The notes below the pieces were generated by a model. The model was not told where the DNA came from. It worked only from the letters and a program-made list of their open reading frames with translations, and did not search any database. From Osedax frankpressi (taxonomy: Eukaryota > Annelida > Polychaeta > Sabellida > Siboglinidae), in NCBI GenBank assembly GCA_964035775.1, contig OZ038315.1, positions 3,019,690 through 3,083,689 of the forward strand: a stretch of 64,000 nucleotides of DNA. The letters are read 5' to 3'. Below are positions 1 through 57,081 of this stretch, piece after piece. The translations under genes and the position numbers were made by a program. How positions within the stretch are numbered: position 1 is the first letter of the stretch; each line of letters opens with the position of its first letter.

Positions 1-311
1 ATAATGTCTAGATATAATGTCTAGATATAATGTCTAGATATAATGTCTAGATATAATGTCTAGATATAATGTCTAGATATAATGTCTAGATATAATGTCT
101 AGATATAATGTCTAGATATAATGTCTAGATATAATGTCTAGATATAATGTCTAGATATAATGTCTAGATATAATGTCTAGATATAATGTCTAGATATAAT
201 GTCTAGATATAATGTCTAGATATAATGTCTAGATATAATGTCTAGATATAATGTCTAGATATAATGTCTAGATATAATGTCTAGATATAATGTCTAGATA
301 TAATGTCTAGA
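1..311. repeat. 13-bp tandem repeat, about 24 copies
   Basis: Near-perfect head-to-tail copies of a 13-base unit, ATAATGTCTAGAT, run from the window edge to about 311, where the last copy is truncated. Each unit contains the palindrome TCTAGA. The array continues off the left edge, so its full size is unknown. It lies upstream of the SPAG16 terminal exons, probably in one of that gene's introns. Confidence 0.97.
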
Positions 312-908
312 TAATGTCATATTTAATGTTGTCACTAATATTCTCTAAATATTTACCTAACATAATGTATAAATATAATTCAGATACATCATTTTAGTTT
401 ATAGGATTTTTTATAAGATTTTTACGTTTGCTTGATGTATAATTATAATTATTTTTTGAATTTTCGAATATTACTTCATTTCGGAATTTATTACATTATA
501 TTATAACTGTTCATGCATCATTATATAACTAGGGGCTCTGTGGTCAAACATTCTATGGACATACTCAGTCGGTGAACTTCTGTACTTTTAATAACCGAGT
601 TAGTTCTTTAGTTATTTGTTTATGATAACAATCACGTTCATCAATCAATCTAAATTGTAATTATTGTGTATATTATACAAACATATCCATAATGTAGTGT
701 ATTGAAGTAACTTAGTATAAGTTAATGTATTTTCTAAAAGATATAATAGTATATGATTATCTTATGCTGAATAGCTGAACAACTTACAAGATATGTTTAT
801 TCTATAATCCCTACAACATGTTATCCGCGTATTATATTTTTATTTATAAATCCCATCTTACAATTACAATACAATAGAATATGAATATAAATCAATTGTC
901 TTGACCAG

Positions 909-2288
909 TGCGATATGATTGCGTCTTGCGACTCCTACGGAACAATTAAACTATGGGATCTCCGTAACGGATCGCCCATCACTACAGTGGATCTCGGACC
1001 TCATCCTTGTAACCATTTGCAATTTGATCCTTCAGGTTATTGCCTTAGATTTATTATTTAATACTATATACAGTATTATAAGAACATTTTAATAGCATCT
1101 ATGACAAATAAATAATGATCTGCTCTTCGGTGGTATTTAATAAACTACGTTTTGAAAAACTTGTATCTTAAACTAGTGAAATTCATGATTATTCATGTTT
1201 TTTATAATTATTAATTACTTTCAAGATTTGCTTTAAGCTTTATTAAAATGTTCTGCTATTATAGTTTTGTCATGAAAACAGAATACCTTATATATTATTT
1301 TAATTCTTAGATATATTCAGTAATCTATTGACATAAAGGTTGTGTAACCTTTTCAAGTTTCAAAAAATAATTTATTATTTATTTATTTACGAGAGAAATT
1401 ACAAAATCATATTAATTAAAATAATTATATATAAAAAGAATAATCTAAGCAGTATACATTTAACCTTTAATAATAACTATAGGTATATAATATATGTAAT
1501 TTTAATAGAATTTTATGCGATTACATTTTTTATTTATTTAGATAATAGAAATTTTATTTTTAATTATTTGGTCAAATATTCATGTTTTGAATTTGGGTTA
1601 TTGATTAAAAAGTTTGGGAACTTCAGCTATGTACTAATGAATGGTACACCGCATAGTAATTATAGTTATATACTGGAACTGCCGATGCACGGAAAAATAT
1701 AGTAGAGATACATAAATGATGATATGCCTTTTTTTTATTAAATTCTTTTTCGTGATCTATGAACCAATATTATATTATTTTCGGAAGTAGTATTCATATT
1801 CTCCTGTGTATTTTCTGTATTGTATTTAAAAGATCCTAAACGCCAACATGAATGTAGAATTATATTATATTTATTATATCTTAGAAACGTGTGAATTCCT
1901 GTTAAATACTGCACATTTGTGTTATAACATCATACCATTTATTACACAGGAACTGTTCTCGCCATTGCCAGCAATGACTCGACCATTAAGATGTTTAATG
2001 TATCAAATGCCCAGGTAGGCTGTAGTTCAAAACTATATATTTCAATTTTATAAAAATTAGATAAATTACTATATTCCATTTATTTTATAAATCTAATTGG
2101 AGAATTGATAAATATCAATTTGAAATTATTATAGCTAATTATCTATTTATTCAATAAAATATCATTTATATTTGCAGATCGATTCATTAGCTGGTCACGA
2201 AGATGCCGTACAAGGCGTTGTATTCGATAAGAATGCAGAGTTCCTGGTGTCCTGCAGTAGCGATCTTACAGTTAAGATCTGGTCATGA
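909..2288 (+). CDS. SPAG16: SPAG16/PF20 WD40-repeat protein, last three coding exons (5' part outside window)
   Basis: Three exons fit together with good splice sites: 909-1035 (acceptor ttgaccag, donor CAG|GTTATT, ends phase 1), 1950-2014 (acceptor attacacag, donor CAG|GTAGGC, ends phase 0) and 2178-2288 (acceptor tttgcag, stop TGA at 2286-2288). The joined product has WD40 blades with the signatures IASCDSYGTIKLWDLRNG, LAIASNDSTIKMFNV and GHEDAVQGVVFDKNAEFLVS, and ends in VKIWS. This order and wording match the C-terminal beta-propeller of SPAG16/PF20. In the known family the protein sits in the central-pair apparatus of 9+2 axonemes and is needed for ciliary and sperm motility. The N-terminal exons must lie left of position 1. 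The frame is intact, so the gene looks functional. A shorter open frame at 2203-2433 on the same strand is only a shadow of the last exon. Confidence 0.9.
1036..1949 (+). other. SPAG16: Intron of SPAG16
   Basis: AT-rich intron of 914 bases. An open frame at 1340-1702 lies inside it. Its translation is dominated by Ile, Asn, Tyr, Lys and Phe, as expected for AT-rich noncoding DNA, and it has no recognisable domain. Confidence 0.8.
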
Positions 2289-2450
2289 TTATGTCTTGAT
2301 AACTCGCGATGATCGTGACTTTGTCTGTATCGGATATGGTGAAGTCGTATTAACTTTATTTAATGCGATAATTATGTCTGATGAATACGGCAGTGACTTG
2401 ATTCGTTATCTAAAATGGATAGGAACAGTCTAAACATTTTACGGACTATA

Positions 2451-2456
2451 AATAAA
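2451..2456 (+). promoter_or_regulatory. SPAG16: Poly(A) signal AATAAA of SPAG16
   Basis: Canonical AATAAA about 163 bases after the SPAG16 stop codon, in the expected position and orientation for 3' end formation. Given the AT content a chance match is possible. Confidence 0.55.
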
Positions 2457-4158
2457 TGAAGTATTATAAATATTATAACATCTAATTTTATATATATAAA
2501 TATAATGTATTTAATTAAAAAGCATATTAAATATATTCTAATCAAAATGGTTATTCTTTTTACTATTATTTTTATAATAGATAAATATATTTTATCTTCG
2601 TAACTATTTGAATATTACTTTATTATAAATTATTAATGCTCAACATATATTTGTATGAAGTAGTTATCTAATACTAATATAGTCTAGAAATATTATAATA
2701 CACAGTTCTCGATAAAGTAATTTATATTTCAAATTTATTGTCCTTAACGTTTGAGATATTTGCACATATAGAGACAATATACTCACCTACTAGAGTTACT
2801 AAATATCGATAGTATATATAATATGTTGAGGAATCTATATAGTTACAGAATACAAATGTTATATATTATCATGTTATTTATGACATCGGGACAGATTAGT
2901 TACTAGAGAATCAGAATTTAAGAGTTGCAAAACATTATATTTACCTTTTGAAGGAGTATCTAGTAAATCTCTCTAAACTACAGTTAACTACTAGGGATTA
3001 ATTACTAAACATATATACTTCAATTATGGTATTTTATAATAGTATATTTATATCATTTAGTATATAATCTATTTAATGAATTGTATAATTCTAAAAGAAA
3101 ATACAATCTAATATTACATGTTAATCTTATGTCGAGATAAAAGAAGTATGATAAACTTTACTACAAAAAGTGATAATTGCTAATAACCCCGGCAAAGAGA
3201 TCTAATAAAAAGAACCATAAACATCAACAAAGGGAACAATAAATCACGACTACTGATGTGATGTTCAATGTATCTTCAACTTCCTCCTTCTCAATTTCAA
3301 ATCTTTAGATGATTGTGGAAAACGAATAGCGCAGCTTAATGGAAAAACCTTTCGAACAATATCTCATGAACCCCTATTATTTAGAAACTAAAACATATGA
3401 TTACTATTCTATATATATAACACCAATTTGTAAACTAGACGTCTCAATATAATAAATACAGCTGTATTTGAGTCGATATTGAAATAGAACAAATTAAAAT
3501 AAAGGATTAGATCAGTACAAAAGTCAAATATATTGTGTAATAATATCGTAGTAATTGAGCTATATAAATTGCAGATATAAAGAATCGTAGTTATTATTTA
3601 ATATAAACCAAATTTAATCATAGATACCTTTTAGAAAACATAATTCTACTAACCGTGCAATATACATCAGATGTCTCACCTATGTATACTTAAAGGCTAT
3701 ATATAGAATTACTGGGGATTTTAATGCAATAAATATTGCTATATATTATCGATTATTTTCGATAAATAACATATCATTGCATAGCGGAAATTGAAATCTA
3801 ATCAATATTATGTTATCTAGTATTTAGTTTATAATATTACTTATTATATTATAATTGTAAGTCTATATTATAAAAATGCATTTATATACAAATTATTCTA
3901 TCATATTCATTGAGAAATTCAATTATTTGTATATTTCACAAAATATAAAAATTCAACATGTGCCAAATATCTTTTCAAATCAAAAATCTTTTCTAGTATC
4001 ATAACAATAAGTATCCGTAGATAATTGTACCATTTGAAAATTAAATTGGACAAATTGAGGATATCAAGAGCAAATTTAGCTTTTTAAATTAATGTTTTTA
4101 TTTGGAAAATTAAAATATTACAATTTATAACCTAACATTTGATATATATTGATTCATA

Positions 4159-4214
<56 letters not shown>

Positions 4215-5097
4215 ATATATTTATATAATATGTATTAATATTTATACCTATTAGTTACAATTAGATTATACGAAATGTACCATAACTATATAATCTATAG
4301 TATAGATAATGTAATAAATATATAATTATTAAATATGATATCATTGAAAATGTATACTAATCTATGCATTTAAATATTATAATGAAATATATATACATTA
4401 ATTAATATAATATTACTTAATGCTGTATATCCCTCGATACATCATCATCTCATAACACAATGTTTACTCTATTCTTTATCTCCTTCGCTATAATACAAAT
4501 TATTATTATAACTTAATGCAATATTAATATAATTCATTAAACTCTCTTCAGTTCCCTTTCCCTTGAACATAAACGTACGGAGTACGATGTATGTATGCAC
4601 TAATGCCCTCCATCGTCATGGTAACCATCATTACATATTGTATCATAATATATCTTTGTCTCCCGCAGTCTCTTGGTATCTCCCTATTTCTATATATAAA
4701 AACTGACATATATTTACAATATATTTATGCGTTTTCCAACGAAGCAGGAATGTTAACCTTTATGATTTTACAAGTTACGTTATAAATATGGAATGATTAA
4801 TAGTATATTTAAATATATATGCGTGTATACAAATGTAAAATCTATAATATATATATATATTATTATTTAATAATATAAAATAAGATAAGAATATATTTAA
4901 TAAAAACCAAATTTAAATTATTTTAATAATATAAAATTAACTGAACAATTTAATGTATTTATTAATAATTTATTATTATAAAATTTTAAAATTCGAATTG
5001 TATTCATTTAGTTTTATATTGCCTTCATTTAGTTTGCTAAGGGAGCAATTTTTTGGAGTATTTTTGCTATTTTTAACAAAAATACTCGTAATAGATA
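2457..5097. other. AT-rich intergenic region
   Basis: No coding exon with convincing splice sites was found between SPAG16 and the LRR gene. It contains a (TA)n microsatellite at 4167-4211 and a slightly GC-richer patch near 3180-3340 that I could not assign. Confidence 0.7.
4167..4211. repeat. (TA)n microsatellite
   Basis: An uninterrupted TA dinucleotide run of about 45 bases in intergenic DNA. Confidence 0.95.
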
Positions 5098-6111
5098 ATG
5101 CACATTATTTTCAACAGATTTATTACAGTTTATTTAAACAATCTCCTATTGCTCAGCGGTGCGTTTTTAACGGCGATTTGCAGGGGTTCCCACAGGATCT
5201 CAACGACTTCGCCATGTTCCTGCCTCTACATCACCACCTCATCGCATTGTATTTACACTTGCAAAGGCGATTTACCTAAACGAATATATAACAACGAATT
5301 AATAAACGTTAGCGCGCAGTGTCTATTTACAAATATTGACACTAATAAGATAATAATATACCATATATGTTTAATATAATAGTATACTATTAATTATTCC
5401 CAGTATAAAATCGATGGCGGATTGTTTACGATTCTGGTTGCAGATCAATTTCGGGGCAGTTCGACTTGGATCTCTATTTCGAATACGAAACTGCGGCGGA
5501 TTCACAGACACGCGTTGCGCTCGACTTTCGGATTGCGAAATCTTTCATTCACCAGTTGCCGGATATCGCATCTACCGGTCGGAGTATTTCAAACGTTGAT
5601 GAACCTGCATTTTTTGAATATCTCGCATAATAATATCACCGCTTTATCGGGTTCGTGGTTTAGCGCGCGCCTAAAAAGCTCGCCACCGATTAACAACCTG
5701 CTCGAGGTGTTAGACGTTTCGTCAAATCGAATCAGACGAATTCGGAAGGGAGATGTGAATTTCCTACTCGGATTGCGTAGATTCATAGCCAATTGTAACA
5801 TAATTTCTCTGTTGGATAGCGCATCGTTCGCCTCCGTCAACCGACTTGAAGAAGTAGACTTTACAGGGAATCATCTGAAATCATTAAAGAAATCGTCGTT
5901 CTATACGTTAATCGCGGGGTTTTCTATGAAACGATTGGTATTACGAGGAAATCCTTTGATTTGTGACTGTCGTATGAAGTGGATTCACGATATTTTTAGT
6001 AATTATGCTAGGAATGGACAATCGAAACATGCAGCCTACATATTTCATAACGATTATTGCAAAACTAATCATTTAAAACTTAAAATACGGTTATTTGTAG
6101 AATATTTATAA
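5098..6111 (+). CDS. Secreted leucine-rich-repeat protein (signal peptide, LRRNT-like, LRRs, LRRCT)
   Basis: Two exons, 5098-5307 and 5404-6111, joined in phase 0 across a 96-base intron (donor AAC|GTTAGC, acceptor ttattcccag). The product is 305 residues. The start ATG at 5098 is followed by a hydrophobic stretch, YLNNLLLLSGAFLTAIC, that fits a signal peptide. Next comes a four-cysteine LRRNT-like cap (C-x-C-x8-C-x3-C, then GDLPKRI), then five or six LRRs (LRNLSFTSCRISHLP, LHFLNISHNNI, LEVLDVSSNRI, LEEVDFTGNHL, MKRLVLRGNPL), and an LRRCT beginning NPLICDCRMKWI. Such proteins are secreted or surface ligand-binding proteins; which subfamily I cannot tell. Oddity: only three LRRCT cysteines (C-x-C and NDYC) occur before the stop, so either the cap is atypical or an alternative 3' exon supplies the fourth. 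AATAAA lies at 6225. Confidence 0.8.
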
Positions 6112-6224
6112 TAGATATATAATATAGTTTAATTGAAAAAAGTAAATTTTATAATTTGATATTTAATAATATAAAATATATAAACCTTATTTTATACAAT
6201 ACTGTAACGCAGTAATGATTTAGG

Positions 6225-6230
6225 AATAAA
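6225..6230 (+). promoter_or_regulatory. Poly(A) signal AATAAA of the LRR gene
   Basis: AATAAA 114 bases past the LRR stop codon, in sense orientation. It supports the gene ending here rather than continuing into the next exons. Confidence 0.5.
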
Positions 6231-6344
6231 TAATTATTATTTTCATATGTTAATCGCAATGTATAATTATTATGAAATTATAATTTATTTTAGTAAAAAA
6301 ATTATTTTATAATAACTTATTTAAATATTAATAATTTTGTTAAT

Positions 6345-8275
6345 ATGAAAAGGTGTTATTTATCTCAAAATCAATTTTCGAAAGATAAAAACGATTGTAA
6401 AAAGTATCAGGAACACTACAGATATGAAAACAAATGTTTACCGAAGAAATCATTGTTTCCAAAGCAAAGTTATTCGATTAAACGAGATATTAAAGATGAT
6501 ATTACAAATATGGTAATATATTAACTGTTTTATAGTGTATTATATATTGTCTGTACAGTTCATTCACTTAAAATCAGATACATTTGTAAAATATAACACA
6601 AAGTTATTGAAACATCAATTAGGCATATTTATTAAATTAAGATACAACATTTCATCATAGTTAGTGATACTATATATAAAAAATAGGAAACAAAGTAAAC
6701 AGTTTAGGATCAATTAAATCAAAGTGAAAATGTAAAGTAAATATAAATCTAAAAATTAAAAGCATCCGAAGAATTTCACGGAAGAATTACAGATCGTATG
6801 ATTTCATTTTTTAATACTTTCCATATTTAGTTTAGATGTTGAACTTACTCTTTAGTACATTATCGGAATGTCAGGAGTTTAAAAAGCCAATCCAAACGAG
6901 TATTGTGTAATCCAGGTATGAATAATTCTAAATATGTCTATTTGTTACGAATTTCATGTTAGAAATTCAGTCAAAGCATATTATCAATAATATATGTAAG
7001 ATATTATGATTAATTATTTTAATATATGATTAAATGATGTTGAGTTTATATTCTTAATGATGATAACTGGATTTAGTCGTTAGTCTTTATGACGGTAGTC
7101 ATCAGAAATATAACTAGTATTATAATGAATTGATGATGGATCAAAGAATGTTTTGATGATTCCATGAATATTGTTATGTCCTGGTATTATCAATCATATA
7201 TAGATAGACACTTGCTAATTTATTTTATCGGTTTTCTTTTCTCATTTGGTTAAGTAAGTCAATAAACGTGATACTCCATTTTTGCCGCCGAGCTAGACGC
7301 ATTATTTAAACCACTTTAGTAGTAGTTGAAACTATATCATCGATAGTTATTATTGTATATTATTTCCATCAGATAAATGCTCCCGAGAAATTTATCGCAT
7401 GTGGAGTGCATGATAAACGTTTGCATCCATGTTGTAAGATCTGTATAAGCGTAATTTCATATGTGTATTCGATAAACAGCGGCATCAATAGGTTATGTTC
7501 ATTGATACTTCACTATCATGGAACCGATTCATCTCTAGAAGATAATAGCTAGACGGATTTTACTATTATTACTAGATCCGCTTCCCAACACAGTTTATCT
7601 ATCCCCTGACCAGCAATAGTTCTATTAGCATAAAAAGGGATGTGTGACATTTTTAGAAGTATGTGTGGTAAATCTCAGCTATTTTGTTAAAGATTTCTTC
7701 AAATCGAATAGGAGTTCCTTTAATACCTTATACCCTAAGAGAATTCACGAGAAAAGAAAAGAGCATATATGACTACCCATAACTTAGATTTGTTGTTAAT
7801 GTGTTAGCCCTGACTCTGATAATTTATGAATTATATATATATCGAATATATAAATATATAGTATGACAGTTCAATTATACATAAAATAACACAGTCGTTC
7901 ACCAATGATCAGGATTGGAGTAAATTAAACTGTAAAAAAGATCCTTTCAAATGTTTATTTAAATATTTAGTCGACAAAGCACACAATTGTACGAACACCA
8001 ATATAATAGAAGGTTAATATAATAGTACAATTCTATGTACTATATAAAGTATTTTATATGTAATTTATACATTTCGGACCTATGCCCTTATAAAACAACT
8101 TGCATGAATTATTAAAATTGACGAGTTGTTTATATAAATTATTTAATCTATTGAATTTTACAAAACATTTTATATTTGAATAGTTTACCGACAAGGGTTG
8201 ATATATTTAAAGAAAGCCAAGAAAATTGTTAATACAATTCCAGGTTTTTCACGAAAAAATGAAACCAAATCGTGA
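6345..8275 (+). CDS. Candidate small gene, three exons, 99-residue Cys/Lys-rich protein of unknown function
   Basis: Three open pieces on the plus strand fit in frame. Exon 6345-6512 (MKRCYLSQNQFSKDKNDCKK..., donor ATG|GTAATA, phase 0). Exon 7913-8012 (acceptor caatgatcag, DWSKLNCKKDPFKCLFKYLV..., donor AAG|GTTAAT, phase 1). Exon 8244-8275 (acceptor aattccag, GFSRKNETKS, stop TGA). They total 300 bases. The product is basic, with six cysteines spread over the first two exons, and shows no signal peptide or membrane segment; I recognise no family. A further 60-base block at 6856-6915 has good flanking splice sites but would bring in a stop if inserted between the first two exons, so I left it out. 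ATTAAA at 8304-8309 could serve for polyadenylation. The gene would be convergent with the large minus-strand gene. The model rests on splice consensus and frame only. Confidence 0.4.
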
Positions 8276-8790
8276 ACAATATTGATATATAATGAATGTA
8301 AACATTAAAGTAAATCATATCTTCTAATAACATTCAGAACACGAATTCAATTCCGAAAAAAATGTACTCTATATTAAGTACATTATGTAGTCTATAATCA
8401 TTATTTTAAAATAAGTAATCTTACCTTAAACGTATTTATAACTTACGTATAACAACAAAGAAAGAAGTACATAAGATATTCTATATAATTTAGTCGTAAT
8501 GAATAATTAATAAATTTAAATATTTAATAATAGTATATGTTTTCACTATTACTAATAATGAATACAATTTAATTATATTATTGTATATGCTATTATTAGA
8601 CTATATATTATATAAATTATATCCGATTATATAATATCTCGCATATAATATTACTTCTAATAAAATAACACACTCTGCGTAATACATTTTATAAACTAAA
8701 ATAATGATTTTTCTTCCGTGTTTTTAATAATATCTTTTTTTCTTTGGTTTACATGATATATTGGTTAAATCTGGTACCATTGCACGAATT

Positions 8791-53795
<45,005 letters not shown>

Positions 53796-54748
53796 CGCTT
53801 CAATCTGTTCTGATGCTTTTCTTTGTGTTTGGATATACCTACTTCGATGAATCGGATATCAGTTATATGTTCTATTGTTTACGTAAAGTGTTTATAGGAA
53901 TTCCTACATTAGTTTCAAACTATTAATTATTTTTAATTCGGAATAAATTAAACAAAATTCTAAATATAAATTTAACTACATTTAATATATAATAAATAAA
54001 AATCAAATAAAGGGTATATATATTTCAATAAAATAACATTGATATCAGTGTAAAGGTTTCGTTAACTATATATTCGATGATCTCCCTAATATATAATATT
54101 TTGAGTCTACATATTGTAATGAAAAGTTACATATTTTAATTGATCAATTTAGATAATCATTAATTTATAAATTCTATCACGAGAAAATTTGGAGAAGTGA
54201 AATTCTAACAAACAAATAGTGAAATATCTATATAAGTCAAGTTTTGGTTTTACCTAAGAGCAAGTAAATTAATTTATTATTTTAATATTCATTTTTGTGT
54301 ACATCAATATATTAAAATTACTGAACTTCTGTTCAATTTAAGCCTTTTGCTCCTATATTTCCAATCAGTTAATTTATTGTGGTTTGTAATAGTTTATTAT
54401 TAATTACTAAATTTACAATAATATTTAGATCTACACATTTACCTAAATATAATTCTATTAGATTAACCAATACACATATTTTAATGAAATCGTAAACTAT
54501 ATGTATTATGCCTTTCGTAATTAAATAAATATATTAGTAATAATGATTATATAGTATCCCAATCTACTAGAGTATTATATATAAAAATTGTAGTTTCATT
54601 ATATTATACCACATATCATCTATTAATATATATTAAAATATATACTGTTAGAAACAAATATCACAATAGTATATGGAAATGATCTATAGTGAAGATTCTA
54701 AATATCTTGAAAAAAGTAAAACTCATGATATAGTTTGCAATTTATTGC

Positions 54749-54791
<43 letters not shown>

Positions 54792-55473
54792 TTTATTATA
54801 TAATGTATAAATAGTAAGATTGTAAAAAGTTTATAAAGTTCTTTTATTGTTTAAATAACGCATTATTATTTTTTTGATCAGTGAAAATAAATATATTCAA
54901 TCGTATTTTATCTATTTAAATATAAATATATATTTGCGATATTTGATTAGAATGTGTAAGTGATTGGAATCAATTATGTGACAATATACAGTTATTTCAT
55001 TTAAAAGAATTATTATCACAATTGATCGCGTGAATAGCTGGTAAATCGTGTTGGATTCGTGAAGGACATTGGGGGTGGGCAATAAGTAAAAAGTTCGTCA
55101 CCTAACGGACGAGAGTGATTGGAAGTGGATTTCTTTAATTGCACGTTCATCGGATATCCCTTAGAGATGTAATGCACAGCAGGTCCGACTTGTAGATATT
55201 GATGTCAGCTCAAGACGTCGATATACGACTTGTAGGTATTTGTGAGATGTCGAGAGGACCGGTATGGCATTCGCAGGTATAACTAAAAACTAACTAAGTC
55301 TAATACATAACAGTCAATTCTCTTATTTGCTTATTCATGCAGTCTATAGAAAACATTCCGGCTCTTCATTTACGTCATATTAAGACATATTTATATAAAT
55401 ATATTAGATAAAACTGTCTAATATAAATATAGTAGAAATTCTTATAAATATTCGAACTCTTGAACCTTCGCCG
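53796..55473. other. Upstream region of the module gene
   Basis: Mostly AT-rich, with a (TA)n run at about 54755-54790. The promoter and any 5' untranslated exons of the module gene should lie here, on the minus strand. A block at about 55020-55270 is clearly GC-richer than its surroundings and has no convincing long frame. It could be regulatory DNA, an untranslated exon, or 3' untranslated sequence of the next gene. Confidence 0.5.
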
Positions 55474-56325
55474 TCACGGATGTTCGTAAAAGAAGCGATT
55501 TTCAGCTGCCGACGCATAAGCATCGCATGCCGTGTTGCACATCCACCTCAGGTAATTGTTCATCTCTAATATGGAATCGTAGAGGAGTCGTATGTCGTCA
55601 TTTCGTCCGTCTTCGCTTACCGCGCAACGACGTCCTTCGCCAACCACTCCTACCGTACCGACGCCTTCCGAGCCTCCCATGCCCCCCGAGACCGTTATCC
55701 TGATCGCGGCATCGTTCAAAGCCGTTTTAAGAGCGTCGACGAGTTGCAGGAGTTCGTCGAAGCGCGTCTGCGACTCGGAGTTAAAAGTGTAAATGTAGCC
55801 GCGTTGTTCTTTCCGCAAGCGCGAGGCAACGGTTTCCAGGTAACGCGAGGTGTCGGAGGACATGGCGTCGAGTTGCCATCCCTCGGGGTAGTGGAAACAT
55901 TCTATTACGTTTGAGCGGGGGGTGTTCTTATCGGTGTTGGCGACTGCGGTGTTGGCAGTGTCGACGGTGTTGAAAACGGGAGGCTTGGAATCGTAGACAA
56001 TTGAAGTATTGACGAGGGAGTTTAGGGTTAGGATATCATTGTTGAGAGAACTATTGGTATTATTATTAGCATAAGTGATAATGTTATTATAAACGAGTTG
56101 TGGGTTGACGTCGGTGAGGATATCGAGTGCGCTAATGGAGTTGGTAGGGTCTATATCATCGATGACTACGTAGTGGCTATCCCGGAAGTGGAGGTCGCGT
56201 TGGAGACTGTCGTTCAAACGGTGGTGGCGAAGGTGGTTGGTTTCGCAAGGAGTACTGAGGCAACGGGGTTGTCGAGAACTGAGGATCTCGCGTAGCACCT
56301 GGGGAATGACGCCGTTTGAATTTAA
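55474..56325 (-). CDS. Last exon of an unrecognised protein
   Basis: An open frame of about 283 codons on the minus strand ending in TGA at 55474-55476, with near-normal GC in an AT-rich setting, so it is very likely coding. I place its start at an acceptor gtagtctccag (exon start 56325); an alternative is gcgtag (56332). The first Met in frame is far inside (MSSDTSRYLE), so earlier exons must supply the N-terminus; I could not find them. The product has an Asn/Thr/Ser-rich disordered part (roughly residues 60-130), a predicted helical part (TSRYLETVASRLRKEQRGYI and RFDELLQLVDALKTALNDAA), a Gly-rich linker and a helical end (LLYDSILEMNNYLRWMCNTA) closing in RFFYEHP. I recognise no domain. Plus-strand frames at 55592-55792 and 56098-56295 are shadows. 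Confidence 0.7.
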   Translation of the reverse strand, partial: LNSNGVIPQVLREILSSRQPRCLSTPCETNHLRHHRLNDSLQRDLHFRDSHYVVIDDIDPTNSISALDILTDVNPQLVYNNIITYANNNTNSSLNNDILTLNSLVNTSIVYDSKPPVFNTVDTANTAVANTDKNTPRSNVIECFHYPEGWQLDAMSSDTSRYLETVASRLRKEQRGYIYTFNSESQTRFDELLQLVDALKTALNDAAIRITVSGGMGGSEGVGTVGVVGEGRRCAVSEDGRNDDIRLLYDSILEMNNYLRWMCNTACDAYASAAENRFFYEHP

Positions 56326-56931
56326 CTGGAGACTACGCAGTTTGGAGTTTGGCGAATCATGAAAAATAACGAAATTACCAGTTTTTAAAAGTTTTAAAGT
56401 AAATTATACATATTCTTGTAATTTATACTATATTATAGAGTGATATCATAGTATAATGTATTCGTATTAACCTGGTCGTGGAATGTCATTTTATGATCAG
56501 TTATACTAGGTAATTCTGGATCAGCACATTAATAAGTATTTAAATATAGAAAACAATTCGTCTACTCAAATACAGTATTATATTATATTATAGTATATAT
56601 ATATAAAATATGAAGAATACCTCATCTGTAATGTAAACATGTCTTTAAACTCTAGATTAATTAGTAAATATCTATAACTCTGAACATATTTAATTTATAA
56701 ACTCATTTTTTAATTATCTAAAATAGATACGATTTCGTTGCCATGTAAACAATGAAGATTCTATTTGAGTTGTCATGGTGATTTAAAAACAGAATATTTT
56801 ATCCATACAATGGATACACGTATTTAAATATTATTATATTAAATTATTTAATTATATTAACCCGATATATTAATACATTTTTGATGTAGTTTATATTTAT
56901 TAAATATTATTTAATTATATTAGTTTATATA

Positions 56932-56932
<1 letters not shown>

Positions 56933-56980
<48 letters not shown>

Positions 56981-57081
56981 TTAAAATTTGACTTTGAATA
57001 CTTTATAAATTATGTTAAATAGTTAACATATTATAATATATATATATATATGTTTATTGTATATATATATATATATATTAT
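56933..57081. repeat. Two (TA)n microsatellites
   Basis: TA runs at about 56933-56977 and 57037-57081, separated by 60 unique bases. Confidence 0.9.

Noticed and set aside
1340-1702. 120-residue open frame in the SPAG16 intron
   Set aside because: Composition is that of AT-rich noncoding DNA, and it lies between two exons that splice in frame.
7260-7800. Possible minus-strand exon or old transposon near 7.3-7.8 kb
   Set aside because: Short open pieces occur in different frames, but none has a recognisable motif or consistent splice sites.
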